NCBI RefSeq assembly: GCF_023898315.1 | Contig: NC_064623.1 | Coordinates: 14,025,140 to 14,089,139, forward strand | Length of the DNA: 64,000 bases | DNA from: Schistocerca nitens | Lineage: Eukaryota; Arthropoda; Insecta; Orthoptera; Acrididae | Direction: 5' to 3' | In this document: piece by piece, positions 19,883 through 31,927 of the stretch | Numbering within the stretch: the stretch's first letter is position 1 | Layout of the letters: each line of letters opens with the position of its first letter | Translations under genes and position numbers: made by a program | Notes under the pieces: generated by a model | Databases searched by the model: none | Told to the model about the DNA's origin: nothing | What the model saw: the letters and a program-made list of their open reading frames with translations, nothing else

Positions 19883-20836
19883 CTTCTACATCTACATCTA
19901 TACTGTGCAAATAACATTTAAGTGCCTTGCAGAGAGGGTTCATCGAACCACGTTCACAATTCTCTATTACTCCAATCTCCTATAGCGCGCGGAAAGAATG
20001 ACCACCTATATTATCTTTCCGTACTACCTCTGATCTCCCTTATTTTATCGTGGTGATCGTTCCGCCCTATGTAGGTCGGTGTCAACAAAATATTTTCTCA
20101 TTCGGAGGAGAAAGTTGGTGATTGGAATTTCGTGAGAAGATTCCGTCGCAACGAAAAACGCCTTTCTTTTAATGATTTCCAGCCCAAATCCTGTATCATT
20201 TATGTGCCACTCTCTCCCATATTTCGCGATAGTACAAAACGTGCTGTCTTTCTTTGAACTTTTTCGATGTACTCCGTCAGTCCTATTTGGTAAGGATCCC
20301 ACACCGCGCAGCAGTATTCTAAAAGAGGACGGACAAGTGTAGTGTAGGCAGTCTCCTTAGTAGGCCTGTTGCATTTTCTAAGTGTCCTGCCAATAAAATA
20401 CAGTCTTTGGTTAGCCTTCCCCACAACATTTTCTATGTGTTCTTTCCAATTTAAGTTATTCGTATTTGTAATACCTAGATACTTAGTTGAATTCATGGCT
20501 TTTCGATTAGACTGATTTATCATGTAACCGAAGTTTAAGAAGTTCCTTTTAGCACTCATGTGGATGTCACACATTTCGTTATTTAGGGTCAACTGCCACT
20601 TTTCGCACCATTCCGATATTTCTTCTAAATCGGTTTGCAGTTTGTTTTGATCTTCTGATGACTTTATTAGTGGATAAACGACTGCGTCATCTGCAAACAA
20701 ACGAAGACGGCTGCTCAGATTGCTTCTAAATCGTTTACATAGATAAGGAACAGCAAAGGGCCTATAACTCTACCTTGGGGAACGGCAGAAATCACTTCTG
20801 TTTTACTCGATGACTTTCCGTCAATTACTACGAACT
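19883..20836 (-). mobile_element. CR1/Jockey-type LINE 3' part (TAGATG tail)
   Basis: The tail ACATCTACATCTATACTG is at 19886-19903. Minus-strand frames 20302-20045 and 20700-20200 encode LFADDAVVYPLIKS (after 20700), EWCEKWQLTLNNEMCDIHM, KYLGITNTNNLNWKEHI, RLYFIGRTLRKCN, LLEYCCAVWDPYQIGL and the C-terminal region. The 5' end is cut near 20836, where RTE copy B begins. Premature stops are present. Confidence 0.85.
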
Positions 20837-22815
20837 AGTTCAAGAATCATAAAAGAAGTTTTAATACATGGAAGAAGCCTGGAGATACTGACAGGTTTCA
20901 GATAGATTATATAATGGTAAGACATAGATTTAGGAACCAGGTTTTAAATTGTAAGACATTTCCAGGGTTAGATGTGGACTCTGACCACAATCCATTGGTT
21001 ATGAACTAGATTAAAACTGAGGAAACTGCAAAAAGGTGGGAATTTGAGGAGATGGGACCTGGATAAACTGAAAGAACCAGAGGTTGTACAGAGTTTCAGG
21101 GAGAATAATTGACAGGAATGGGGGAAAGAAATACAGTAGAAGAAGAATGGGTAGCTCTGATGGGTGATGTAGTGAAGGCAGCAGAGGATCAAGTAGGTAA
21201 AAAGACGAGGGCTAGTAGAAATCCTTGGGTAACAGAAGAAATATTGAATTTATTTGATGAAAGGAGAAAATATAAAAATGCAGTAAATGAAGCAGGCAAA
21301 AAGGAATACAAACGTCTCAAGAATGAGATCGACAGGAAGCGCAAAGTGGCTAAGCAGGGATGGCTAGAGGACAAATGTAAGGATGTAGAGGCTTATCTCA
21401 CTAGGGGTAAGATAGATACTGCCTACAGGAAAATTAAAGAGACCTTTGGAGAAAAGAGGGCCACTTGTAGGAATATCAAGAGCTCAGATGGAAACCCAGT
21501 TCTAAGCAAAGAAGCTGAAGCAGAAAGGTGGATGGAGTATGTAGAGGGTGTATATAAGGGTGATGCACTTAAGGACAATATTATGGAAATGGAAGAGATG
21601 AAATGGGAGATGGGATACTGCGTGAAGAGTTTGACAGAGCACTGAAAGACCTGAGTCGAAACAAGGCCCTGGGAGTAGACAACATTCCATTAGAACTACT
21701 GACGGCCTTGGGAGAGCCAGTCCCGACAAAACTCTACCATCTGGTGAGCAAGATGTATGAGACAGGCGAAATACCCTCAGACTTCAAGAAGAATACAATA
21801 ATTTTAATCCCAAAGAAAGCAGGTGTTGACAGATGTGAAATTTACCGAACTATCAGTTGAATAAGTCACAGCTGCAAAATACTAACGCGAATTCTTTACA
21901 GACGAATGGAAAAACTGGTAGAAGCCGACCTCGGGGAAGATCAGTTTGGATTCCGTAGAAATGTCGGAATACGTGAGGCAATACTGACCTTACGACTTAT
22001 CTTAGAAGAAAGATTAAGGAAAGGCAAACCTACGTTTCTAGCATTTGTAGACTTAGAGAAAGCTTTTGACAATGTTAACTGGAATATTCTCTTTCAAATT
22101 CTAAAGGTAGCAGGGATAAAATGCAGGGAGCGAAAGGCTATTTACAAATTGTACAGAAACCAGATGGCAGTTATAAGAGTCGAGGGACATGAAAGGGAAG
22201 CAGTGGTTGGGAAGGGAGTGAGACAGGGTTGTAGCCTCTCCCCGATGTTATTCAATCTGTTAATTGAGCAAGCAGTAAAAGAAACAAAAGAAAAATTCGG
22301 AGTAGGTATTAAAATTCATGGGGAAGAAATAAAAAGTTTGAGGTTCGCCGATGACATTGTAATTCTGTCAGAGACAGCAAAGGACTTGGAAGAGCAGTTG
22401 AACGGAATGGAACGTGTCTTGAAAGGAGGATATAAAATGAACATCAACAAAAGCAAAACGAGGATCATGGAATGTAGTGGAATGAAGTCGGGTGATGCTG
22501 AGGGAATTAGATCAGGAAATGAGACACTTAAAGTAGTAAAGGAGTTTTACTGTTTGGGAGCAAAATAACTGATGATGGTCGAAGTAGAGAATATAAAATG
22601 TAGACTGGCAATGGCAAGAAAGCGTTTCTGAAGAAGAGAAATTTGTTAACATCGAGTATAGATTTACGTGTCAGGAAGTCGTTTCTGAAAGCATTTGTAT
22701 GGAGTGTAGCCGTGTATGGAAGTGAAACATGGACAATAAATAGTTTGGACAAGAAGAGAATAGAAGCCTTTGAAATGTGCTGCTACAGAAGAATGCTGAA
22801 GATTAGATGGGTAGA
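20837..22815 (+). mobile_element. RTE-clade LINE fragment, copy B
   Basis: The longer of two related RTE copies. Open pieces: 21109-21645 (linker, WVTEEILNLFDERRKY), 21603-21860 (LRNKALGVDNIPLELLTALG region, RT start, with PSDFKKNTIILIPKKAG), 21906-22568 (FGFRRNVGIREAILTLRLIL, DLEKAFDNVNWNILF, GKGVRQGCSLSPMLFNLLIE and FADDIVILSE with intact aspartates) and 22643-22888 (RVRKSFLKAFVWSVAVYGSE, RIEAFEMCCYRRMLKIRW). Frame changes occur near 21620, 21860 and 22566 (one missing base turns GAKITDDG into a stop). 5' end lacks the endonuclease. The 3' end is cut by the Tc1 element that follows. Confidence 0.85.
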
Positions 22816-23365
22816 TGTACTACTGCACCAGTGGAGGCAGCGGAATAATAATCTTTGGCGCAATCTCTGGCGCTGTGACTCAATGTAGCCACCTTTCCAT
22901 GTACTGGATTGGCCCTTCTGACATTTGTGTTTATAGTGGGCTGTTGACGAAAGTCATGGAATAGCGAGATGCACGTATGCAGATGCCGGTACTATCGCGT
23001 ACGCAAGGTATAAAAGGGAGTTGCATTGGCGGAGCCGTCATTTGTAGTCAGGTAATTCATGCGTAAAGGTGTCCCACGCGATTATGACTTCACAGCGGGA
23101 ACTAACAGAGTTTCAATGCGGTATGGTAGTTGGAGCTAGACGGATGGGGCGTTACATTTCGGAAATCGTTAGGGAATTCAGTATTCCGAGATCCACAGTC
23201 TCGAGAGTATTCTGAGAATACCAAATGTCAGGCATTTCCTCTCACCACGGAGCGTCGATAGGCTTCACTTGACGACCGACAGCAGCGGCATTTGCGTAGA
23301 CTTGTCAGTGCTAACAGACAAGCAACTGTGCAGGAAATAACCGCAGAAACCAATGTGGGACGTAT

Positions 23366-24649
23366 GTAGTGTCCCCAGTGAAATAATACGAAAAGACTTA
23401 AAAAACAGTTTTTGTAAAGAAGAGACATTTAAATATTGAATAATATACATTTTTCTCGTGTACCCATAAAATAATAATTTATCTGTGTAAGTTTCCAGGG
23501 CAAAGAAACATAACAAAATGATCTAAAGAGACGACAAGATACGCTCTTTTGTTAATTTTTTAGTCGTCTTCACTTCTTCTCTTGTCTTGGTTGCGTGTAG
23601 ACAGACATCTTGCGAGTGCTGGCAAATGTAAGCATATTTGTACTAATTAAGCAGATAATATATTGATTTAATATTATTGTGCACTTTTAATTTGTGAGAG
23701 GTGATCCCGATTTCTTTTCCCCTTTCCTTGACTTAACCTGCATTCGAGTAATTTACAGTTCAACAATCGCAGCGGCCGATGCAGCCAACGAAGCCATTAC
23801 GTGGCGATATTAACTTACAAAAAATTAGCGGAAGCGAAAAACTCGCCCGCTATTAACATAATATTCATTTTTCTCCACAGCCGCCCGAAGTTGCAGAAAA
23901 TACGTAGCTTTGAGATTCTTATTTTCCGTACCACAGCCGAGAGCCGGAGCCAGGACTCCGACTACAATGCAATGGTTATCGGAGGTAAGAAAATATACTC
24001 TCACGCGTGTGTGGGCCGCAATTGTAATTAATAACTAAAGATTTTTTTGCCTTAAAGTGAACTGACTAGCCAGGTAATTAATATGAAAAGTTTATTACAT
24101 TGTTCAACTTAGATGTTCATGCTTTAAGATTCAGCGAGTCTAATTCCAATGAAGATTATTATTGTTAAAAAAGAGAACTTCACAAAAGTGTTTAATTGTA
24201 AATCAAAATAAAATGAAATATCATTTTTATTAAGGCAACAATCAACATAATAATAATATATTAAATTACGGCGGCCGGCGGACGCGAGACGTACTAAGAT
24301 TGTACACGTTAGGACAGTTTGGGGAACTTAGGCGTGAATGAGCTGTGGCAGAAGCCACCCGCCGCGAGTGCCTTTGCTAATTTCGTATTTCGTGGTTAGG
24401 AGCAGGAAAAGGTGAAAATCTCTCGGTACTGCAGTGTGAATTAAAATCACCTTTACTTTAGCAACTAGAGTAATACACAAGTTTGCCCTGAGGTGCGAAT
24501 CTGAAGCTAAGTGTCCGGCCGTCTGCTCAGATGGGCTGAATCTACAGTGCTGCTTGTAGAGCTGAACTGCGGCTGCTAGAGGGCGCTGTCGTCGTTGTCT
24601 GTCGTAGTGCCAACTTAACTGGCAGCTACGCCATGGCATCCTAAGTTCA
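23366..24649. other. Inserted AT-rich block, possible LTR
   Basis: This block begins GTAGTGTCCCCAGTGAAATA within the Tc1 transposase. A TG...CA unit could span about 23364-24314 (TGTAGTGTCC ... GTTAGGACA), suggesting a solo LTR, but no TSD could be matched. 24315-24649 is unassigned. No gene recognised. Confidence 0.35.
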
Positions 24650-26039
24650 ATTCTTTTGCATGCCCGCGCAGACGCGGGACATTGCTGCGTTGCCAGTTGC
24701 ACGCGCCAAGAGAAGCAGCGCCATAGTATAGTATAGTATAGTACAGGTCGCAAACTTACGTTTAGGGGAGAGCGCGCAGCTTATGAAGCAAAGCCACCAC
24801 AGCCGCTTTAACCCTTTCGCTGCTACAGAGGCGTGCTCCCCGCATTCCGCGCTGTGCGCGATTTTGCCATCAATGCACTGCTCGCCTGTGCAGACACATG
24901 GTGTTCCGACTGCTTTGACATGCTTATCATTCGATTTAACAAAAACTATTTGGCCCAAAAATGTGATTTTTACACATCTTCTTGACTGATACCTTCCCCC
25001 CATAAATGACTTAATTTTGTTTCGATGTTCAACGCAGTTATTGTGCAGCATTAAATGTAGTAAACCATTGCACGAAATTTTGAAGAGTTTGCAGAGGTTA
25101 AAGTCCACAGCATATACTTTCCGTATGGTCGATTTTAGTTGCCACTAGAAATTTCAAAAAATTACATTCCAACGGATAAAATTCATGAAGTAAGACACTT
25201 CGATATTCTTTTTAATTAAAGAAAATAAAGCACCAAACAAGGTTTAAACTCGAAACCTTTAGGTTAGCAGCCTAACACCTTAACCACTACGCTAATGCAG
25301 CTCACCATTCAACAGTATTCCTGGAGGACTTTAAAGAGTCACGCAAAATACCGACAAACACTGTTGGTATGCCTATAAATTATTACCGAGCGAGGTGGCG
25401 CAGTGGTAGCACACTGGACTCGCATTCGGGAGGACGACGGTTCAATCCCGTCTCCAGCCATCCTCATTTAGGTTTTCCGTGATTTCCCTAAATCGTTTCA
25501 GGCAAATGCCGGGATGGTTCCTTTGAAAGGGCACGGCCGATTTCCTTCCCAATCCTTCCCTAACCCGAGCCTGCACTCCGTCTCTAATGACCTCGTTGTC
25601 GACGGGACGTTAAACACTAACCACCACCACCATCTATAAATTATTCACGTTTCGTCGAAGTACAATAGGAAATAAACAATTACCGCTGTTGTTTAGTGCG
25701 AAAAAGCGGTTAGTGAGAATGAATTTCCTTGCTATGCCCTGAATTAGAAGGCTTATTGCTTGTTTGGTTTAATTAATTAATAGAATATGAAGCAATTGGT
25801 ATAAAGAATGCTTTTTCCAAACTTTCTTTTATAGAAAGTCTGCTATCAAGACATTGCTTTTGTTCAGTTACTTTATTTATGACTGAACCTTTCTAAAACT
25901 GAAGACGCTCGTCCATGCTTTGCACTGCAGTCGAGCTCTGGCAACGTCTTTCTCTGTTCATTGGCTGACTGTGTTTTGTGACGTCAGATGCGCAGAACGA
26001 ACCTAGACTCGGCCGCCATCGTACATGACGCGCACTTTA
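24650..26039. repeat. Interspersed repeat block, copy A
   Basis: From GCATGCCCGCGCAGACGCGG to GACGCGCACTTTAG this block matches 38345-40092, apart from a SINE (25385-25633) and a rearranged part. A tRNA-like stretch lies on the minus strand at about 25236-25310 (GCGTAGTGGTTAAGGTG at the A box, GGTTTCGAGTTTAAACC at the B box). Ends, TSD and class are unclear. The two copies share no terminal inverted repeat that I can see. Confidence 0.7.
25385..25633 (+). mobile_element. tRNA-derived SINE, 249 bp, TSD CTATAAATTATT
   Basis: Head: CGAGGTGGCGCAGTGGTAGC (A box) and GGTTCAATCCC (B box). Body: CCATCCTCATTTAGGTTTTC through TTAAACACTAACCACCACCA. The duplication lies at 25373-25384 and 25634-25645. 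This SINE family differs from the one at 15916 in head and tail. Confidence 0.92.
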
Positions 26040-26705
26040 GCTATCGATACCACAGCTAACAGCGCGACATCGCCTGCGGCGCCCCTCCTGGGCTCGTTAC
26101 CGAATCCGTTGGACCCCAGGCGACCGGAAAATCGTGCTCTGGTCAGATGAGTCCTGATTTCAGTTGGTACGAACTGATGGCAGGGTTCTAGTGAGGGGCA
26201 GGCCTTAAGAAGCCTCGAGCTCACGTTGTCAACATAAGACCGTGCAAACTGGTGGTGTGGGTTGTGTTTATATTGAGTGGACTGGGATCTCTGATGCAAC
26301 AAAACCGATCATTGACTGGAAATTGTTATTTGTGGTTACTTGGAAACCCTCTGCAGCCGTTCATTGACTTCATGTTCCCAAACGACTACACAATTTTTAA
26401 GGATGGCAAGGTGGCGTCTCACTCGGCCAGAATTGTACGCGGTTGATTTGAAGGAACATTCTGGACAATTCGAGCGAATTATTTGGCCATACAGCGACAT
26501 TCATGGGACACAATCGAGAGGTCATTACGTGCACAAAATCCTGCACAAACAACACTTCCACAGTTATGGACGAATGTAGAGGCAGCATGACTTAAAATTT
26601 TTACAGGGGACTTGAGTCCATGCCACGTCGAGTTGTGGCGCTACGCTGGGCAAAAGGTCCGACACGATATTAGAAGGTATCCCATGGCTTCTGTCACTTC
26701 CGCCA

Positions 26706-27130
26706 ATATAGTGTAAGTAACTGGACATATTTACTTTTGTGGTTAAATATGTGGAACTGATGCATACGATCATAAAAATAATCGGGGCATTTTCCTTTTT
26801 TTCGTTATTTTTTGTCGTTTCGTAACACCTACAGCGAACATCAGTGAGGTACACGATCTCTTTTAGGTGTTCGACAACTTAATTGTGTAAAACCGCGTTC
26901 CCAGATGGCGATATTGACAATATTGTTGATCGTGTGAGAGCCGCTTCAGTGTATTGAACTCTGACGAACTAACAATGCCATCAGATACTGAATGTGTGCA
27001 GACAGGCCTCAGTAGGTAACTAAATAGTGAGACTAGCACAACCAATAATAAATGTGCAGCGGAAACCACCGCACACTGAAGTTTCTCTGAGAGACATAAG
27101 TAATATGGTATCATATACGTATCAACAAGT
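26706..27130. other. No recognisable feature
   Basis: AT-rich sequence between two Tc1-type elements; nothing supported. Confidence 0.4.
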
Positions 27131-28180
27131 AGACACATCAAAAAAATGTTTTGCATCACCCCGGTTCCCAGAACTCCTGAAGACAGACGTCTGTGGATGT
27201 TATATCACAGACTCAGTCCCTTTGACTGTCCAGACACGTCACTAAACCCGCCAAAAGACGTAAACAACCAGGCATGAGCAGCATCTATTAGACGGAGGGA
27301 GTCCGACAGCCAGTCAGTTCCAGTCATTTCACCAGGAAGAAGGTACACGGCTCGTGTTGTCTGTAGTTCAACCATGCTTAGAGGGTCAATACCGCTGTGC
27401 GATCGCGACCGCATTGTTAGTTTGTGCCAGGCGTCTCGGAGTGAACCAAAGCGATGTCGTTCGTACATGGAAGAGATACACAGAGACAGGAACTCTCGAT
27501 GACATGCCTTCCTCAGGCCGCCCAAGGGCTACTACTACAGTGGATGACCACTACCTGCTGATTAGGGCCTGGAGGAACCCTAAGTACAAAGCCACCATGT
27601 TGAATAATGCTTTTCGTTAAGCCACAGGACGTCGTGTTACGACTCAAACTACGCGCAATAAGCCGCCCATGATGTGCAACTTCACTCCCGACGTCCGTGT
27701 CGAGGTCAATCTTTGCAACCACGACACCATGCAGCGCGGTACAGACTGGCACAACAACATGCCGAATGGACCGCTAAGGATTGGCATCACGTTCTCTTCA
27801 CCGATGAGTGGCGCATATGCCTTCAACCAGACAATCGTCGGAGACGTGTTTGGAGGCAACCCAGCCAGGCTGAACGCCTTGGACACACCGTCCAGCGAGT
27901 GCAGCAAGGTGGAGGTTCCCTGCTGTTTTGGGGTGGCATTATGTGGGGCCGACGAACTTCGCTGGTGGTCATGGAAGGCGCCGTAGCGGTTGTACGATAC
28001 GTGAATGCTATCCTTCGTCCCATAGTGCAACGATATCGACAGCATATTGGCGAGGCATTCGTCTTCATGGACGACAATTCGCGCCCCCATCGTGCACGTC
28101 TTGTGAATGACTTCCTTCAGGATAACAACATCGCTCGACTAAAGTGGCCAGCATGTTCTCCAGACATGAACCCTATCGAA

Positions 28181-31100
28181 ATTCCTGCAGTAGTGGGTGT
28201 TAGAGCTGCACCTTTTTTAGATTGAAGTCAGCTGATAGGTATTCCTGCTTAATGGAAGTCTCTATAACAAGGGAATCACTTTTGACAAAGCTTAGGTATC
28301 CGAGTAATGAGGGAATTAGTATATTTCATCAAAATATACAAGGTATTAGAGATAAAGTTAGTGAACTGCTTATAGATGTTGACTCTGAAATTATTGGTAT
28401 ATCTGAACACTTCTTAAATAAGGAGATAATTCAGAGGCTTCCTTTACCAGGATACAGGTTGGCTGGCAGCTTTTCGAGGAGCTCTTTGCGGTGTGGGGGA
28501 GTAGCCATGTATGTGAAAAACGGTATCCCATTTGAGTCAATTGATGTTTCAAAGTACTGCACTGAAAAGGTGTTTGAATGTCGTGCAGGTGTGGTTAAAT
28601 TTAACGGAGCTAAACTTCTAACTGTTGTTATTTATATATCCCCAGACTCCGATTCCACAACATTTTTGCTAAAGCTAGAGGAGGTTCTTGGTTCACTTTA
28701 TAGGAAATACAAAAAGTTAGTTATATGTGTTGACTTCAATATTCCGGCGGGGTCAGGGATTTTCTTTGCCTCGTGATGGCTGGGTGTTGTGTGCTGTCCT
28801 TAGGTTAGTTAGGTTTAAGTAGTTCTAAGTTCTAGGGGACTTATGACCACAGCAGTTGAGTCCCATAGTGCTCAGAGCCATTTGAACCATTTTGAACTTC
28901 AATATTAATTGTATAAGTGATTGTGCAAGGATGAGGATGCTGGTAGACCTCTTTAATTCATATAATCTTATGCAAACCGTATTCTTTCCAACGAGAGTGC
29001 AAGGGAACAGTAGAACAACCATAGACAACATTTTTGTTCATTCCTCTTTACTAGAAGGGCATTCTGTTAGCAAAAAGGTGAATGGCCTTTCAGATCATGA
29101 TGCACAAATTTTAACTTTAAAAGATTTTTGTGCTGCAACACGTGTTAAATATAGTCATCAGCTGTTCAGGAAAGCTGATCCAGTTGCTGTAGAGTCCTTT
29201 GTAAACCTTATAAAGGAACAAGAGTGGCACGATGTTTACAGCGCTGATACAGTAGACGATAAATATAATGCTTTTCTCAAGACTTTTCTCATGCTCTTTG
29301 AAAGTTGCTTTCCGTTAGAACGTTTAAAACAGGATACTAGCACAAACAGGCAGCCTGGGTGGCTGACTAGAGGGATAAGAATATCTTGTAGAACAAAGTG
29401 GCAATTATATCAAAACGTTAGAAACAGTCAAAATCTAAATGCAGCAGCCCATTACAAACAGTATTGTAAGGTGCTTAAAAATGTTATTAGGAAGGCAAAA
29501 AGTATGTGGTATGCAGATAGAATAGCTAAGTCTCAGGATAAAATTAAAACCATATGGTCAGTCGTAAAGGAAGTGGCTGGTCTGCAGAGACAGGTCGAGG
29601 ATATAGAATCAGTGCGTAGTGGGAATGTCCGTGTTACTGATAAGTCGCATATATGTACAGTATTTAATAATCACTTTCTGAATATAACAGATGAACTAAA
29701 TAGAAACCTAGTCCCAACAGGGAATCATATAGCGCTCTTAGAAAAAAGTGTTCCGAGACTGTTACCTGAAATGCTCCTCCATGATACTGACAAGAGGGAG
29801 ATTGAGTTAATAATTAAATCACTAAAGACCAAGAACTCTCATGGATATGACGGGGTATCTAGCAGAATACTGAAGTATTGTTCTATGTATGTTAGCCCAG
29901 TTCTCAGCCATATCTGTAACTTTTCCTTTAGGAATGGTCGATTTCCTGACCGATTAAAGTACTCGGTAGTGAAGCCACTTTATAAAAAGGGAGACATTGA
30001 TAATGTTGACAATTTTAGACCTATTTCTATGCCATCGGTGTTTGCTAAAGTTATCGAGAAAGTTGTATATACAAGGTTACTGGAGCATTTAAATTCACAT
30101 AATTTGCTGTCAAATGTTCAGTTTGGTTTCAGAAATGGTTTAACAACTGAAAATGCTATATTCTCTTTTCTCTGTGAGGTTTTGGACGGGTTAAATAAAA
30201 GGTTGCAAACGCTAGGTGTTTTCTTTGATTTAACGAAGGCTTTTGACTGTGTTGACCACAAAATATTACTGCAGAAGTTGGACCATTATGGAGTAAGGGG
30301 AGTAGCTTACAATTGGTTCGCCTCTTACTTTAAGAACAGAAAGCAGAAGGTAATTCTCCGCAATATTGAGAGTGGTAGTGATGTTCAGTCCCAATGAGGC
30401 AGAGTTAAGTGGGGCATTCCCCAAGGGTCGGTGCTGGGCCACTGCTGTTTCTTATTTATTTAAATGATATGCCTTCTAGTATTACAGGTGATTCAAAAAT
30501 ATTTCTGTTTCCTGATGACACCAGCTCGATACTGAAGGATCTTGTGTGTAATATTGAAACAGTAACAAATAATGTAGTTCATGAAATAAGTTCGTGGCTT
30601 GTGGAAAATAATTTGATGCTAAATCACAGTAAGACTCAGTTTTTACAGTTTCTAACTCACAATTCAACAAGAACCGATATTTTGATGAGACAGAATGGGC
30701 ATATTATAAGCGAGATGGAACAGTTCAAGTTCCTGGGCCTTCGGATAGATGGTAAGCTGTTGTGTAAAGCCCGTGTTCAGGATCTTGTTCAGAAGCTAAA
30801 TGCTGCTTTATTTACCATTAGAACATTATCTGAAATAAGTGACAGTTCAACACGAAAAGTAGTCTACTTCGCATATTTTCATACGCTTATGTCATATGGT
30901 ATTATTTTTTGGGGTAATTCTTCTGATTCAAAAAGGGTATTTTTGGCTCAAAAACGGGCTGTTCGAGCTATATGTGGTGTAAGTTCGAGAACGTCTTGTC
31001 GACCCCTATTCAAAAATCTGGGAATTCTCACATTGCCCTCACAGTATATATTTTCTTTAATGTCGTTTGTTGTTAGCAATATTAGCCTATTCCCAAGAGT

Positions 31101-31535
31101 TAGCAGCTTTCACTCAGTTAATACTAGGCAGAAATCAAATCTGCATGTAGAATGCACTTCCTTGACTCTTGTGCAGAAAGGAGTGCAGTATTCTGCTGCA
31201 TACATTTTCAATAAGCTACCACAAGAACTCAAAAATCTTAGCAGTACCCCAAACACTTTTAAGTCTAAACTGAAGAGTTTCCTCATGGCTCACTCCTTCT
31301 ATTCTGTCGAGGAGCTCCTGGAAGAGCTAAAAAATTAAGCAAATTCCAGTGTTACATTGTTGATTTTCTTCATTTAAACTTACGACTTGTCACCTGAATA
31401 TGTTTTTTTTATATTTCATTTTATCTGTTTCTAATATCGTGTTATAATTTCATGTATTGACTCGTTCCATGACCATGGAGACTTCTCCTTAATTTGGTCC
31501 CACGGAGCAATAAATAAATAAATAAAAATAAAAAA
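28181..31535 (+). mobile_element. CR1/Jockey-type LINE inserted in the Tc1, TAAA-repeat tail
   Basis: The insert follows the GAA codon at 28178-28180, and GAA recurs at 31536-31538, a 3-bp duplication. Order: endonuclease from about 28325 (IFHQNIQGIRDK, GISEHFLNK, GGVAMYVKNG, then VDFNI split by a SINE), GLSDHDAQ near 29090, linker, reverse transcriptase from 29900 (NFRPISMPSVFAKVIEKVVY, GVFFDLTKAFDCVDHKIL, GIPQGSVLG) and C-terminus to 31338 (LTLVQKGVQYSAAYIFNKLP). Defects: TGA at 30395, one base missing near 30439, and the catalytic box FADD changed to FPDD near 30515. 3' end: AATAAATAAATAAATAAAAA. The RT resembles the copy at 8517-10064 but is a separate family. N-terminal ORF1 is missing. 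Confidence 0.9.
28744..28895 (+). mobile_element. 5'-truncated SINE, 152 bp, TSD ACTTCAATATT
   Basis: It begins inside the B-box region (CCGGCGGGGTCAGGGATTTT) and matches the last 150 bp of the SINE at 47019-47236. The 11-bp duplication lies at 28733-28743 and 28896-28906. Removing it rejoins the LINE endonuclease frame at VDFNI/NCISD. Confidence 0.92.
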
Positions 31536-31927
31536 GAACATGCCTGGGATAGATTAAAAAGGGCTGTTTATGGACGACGTGACCCACCAACCACTCTGAG
31601 GGATCTACGCCGAATCGCCGTTGAGGAGTGGGACAATCTGGACCAACAATGCCTTGATGAACTTGTGGATAGTATGCCGTGACAAATACAGGCATGCATC
31701 AATGCAAGAGGACGTGCTACTGGGTATTAGAGGTACCAGTGTGTACAGCAGCCTGGACCACCACCTTTGAAGGTCTCGCTGTATGGTGGTACAAGATGCA
31801 ATGTGTGCTTTTCAAGAGCAATAAAAAGGATGGAAATGATGTTTATGTTGATCTCTGTTCCAATTTTCTGTACAGGTTCCGGAACTCTCGGAACCGAGGT
31901 GATGCAAAACTTTTCTTGATGTTTGTA

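Larger units (their letters stand above)
22938..26705 (+). mobile_element. Tc1-like transposon remnant split by about 2.7 kb
   Basis: Ends: TGTTGACGAAAGTCATGGAA near 22939 and CCCATGGCTTCTGTCAC near 26687 are imperfect inverted repeats. The 5' half (23080-23365) encodes the DNA-binding region MTSQRELTEFQCGMVVGARR and RSTVSRVF, with later frameshifts. The 3' half (about 26046-26660) encodes KIVWSDES then a stop instead of the usual arginine, then SHSARIV, SWDTIERSLRAQNP and TLPQLWTNVEAA. The second catalytic aspartate sits in FKDGK, and part of the motif around the third acidic residue is garbled. Inactive and old. Confidence 0.7.
27132..31925 (+). mobile_element. Tc1-like (DD34E) transposon interrupted by a LINE
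   Basis: Left end ACACATCAAAAAAATGTTTT then GCATCACC at 27134-27160; right end GGTGATGCAAAACTTTTCTT near 31898-31917; TA on both sides (27130-27131, 31926-27). Transposase pieces: RLGVNQSDVVRTWKRYTETG at 27440-27500, FTDEWRICLQPDNRRRRVWR near 27800, FMDDNSRPHRARLVNDF near 28065, WPACSPDMNPIE ending at 28180 and, past the LINE, the C-terminus at 31539-31730. The final glutamate is 34 residues after the second aspartate. Relative to its sister at 49806-51250 it lacks 29 bp at 27430/27431, between two CCAG words, which shifts the frame. A second frameshift is near 27675. Without the LINE it is about 1.4 kb. Confidence 0.88.

Noticed and set aside
23801-24031. Short frames in the AT-rich block as exons
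   Set aside because: A pyrimidine tract with CACAG near 23875 and GGTAAG near 23984 could pass for splice sites, but the enclosed stretch encodes nothing recognisable and the block is probably an LTR or other repeat.
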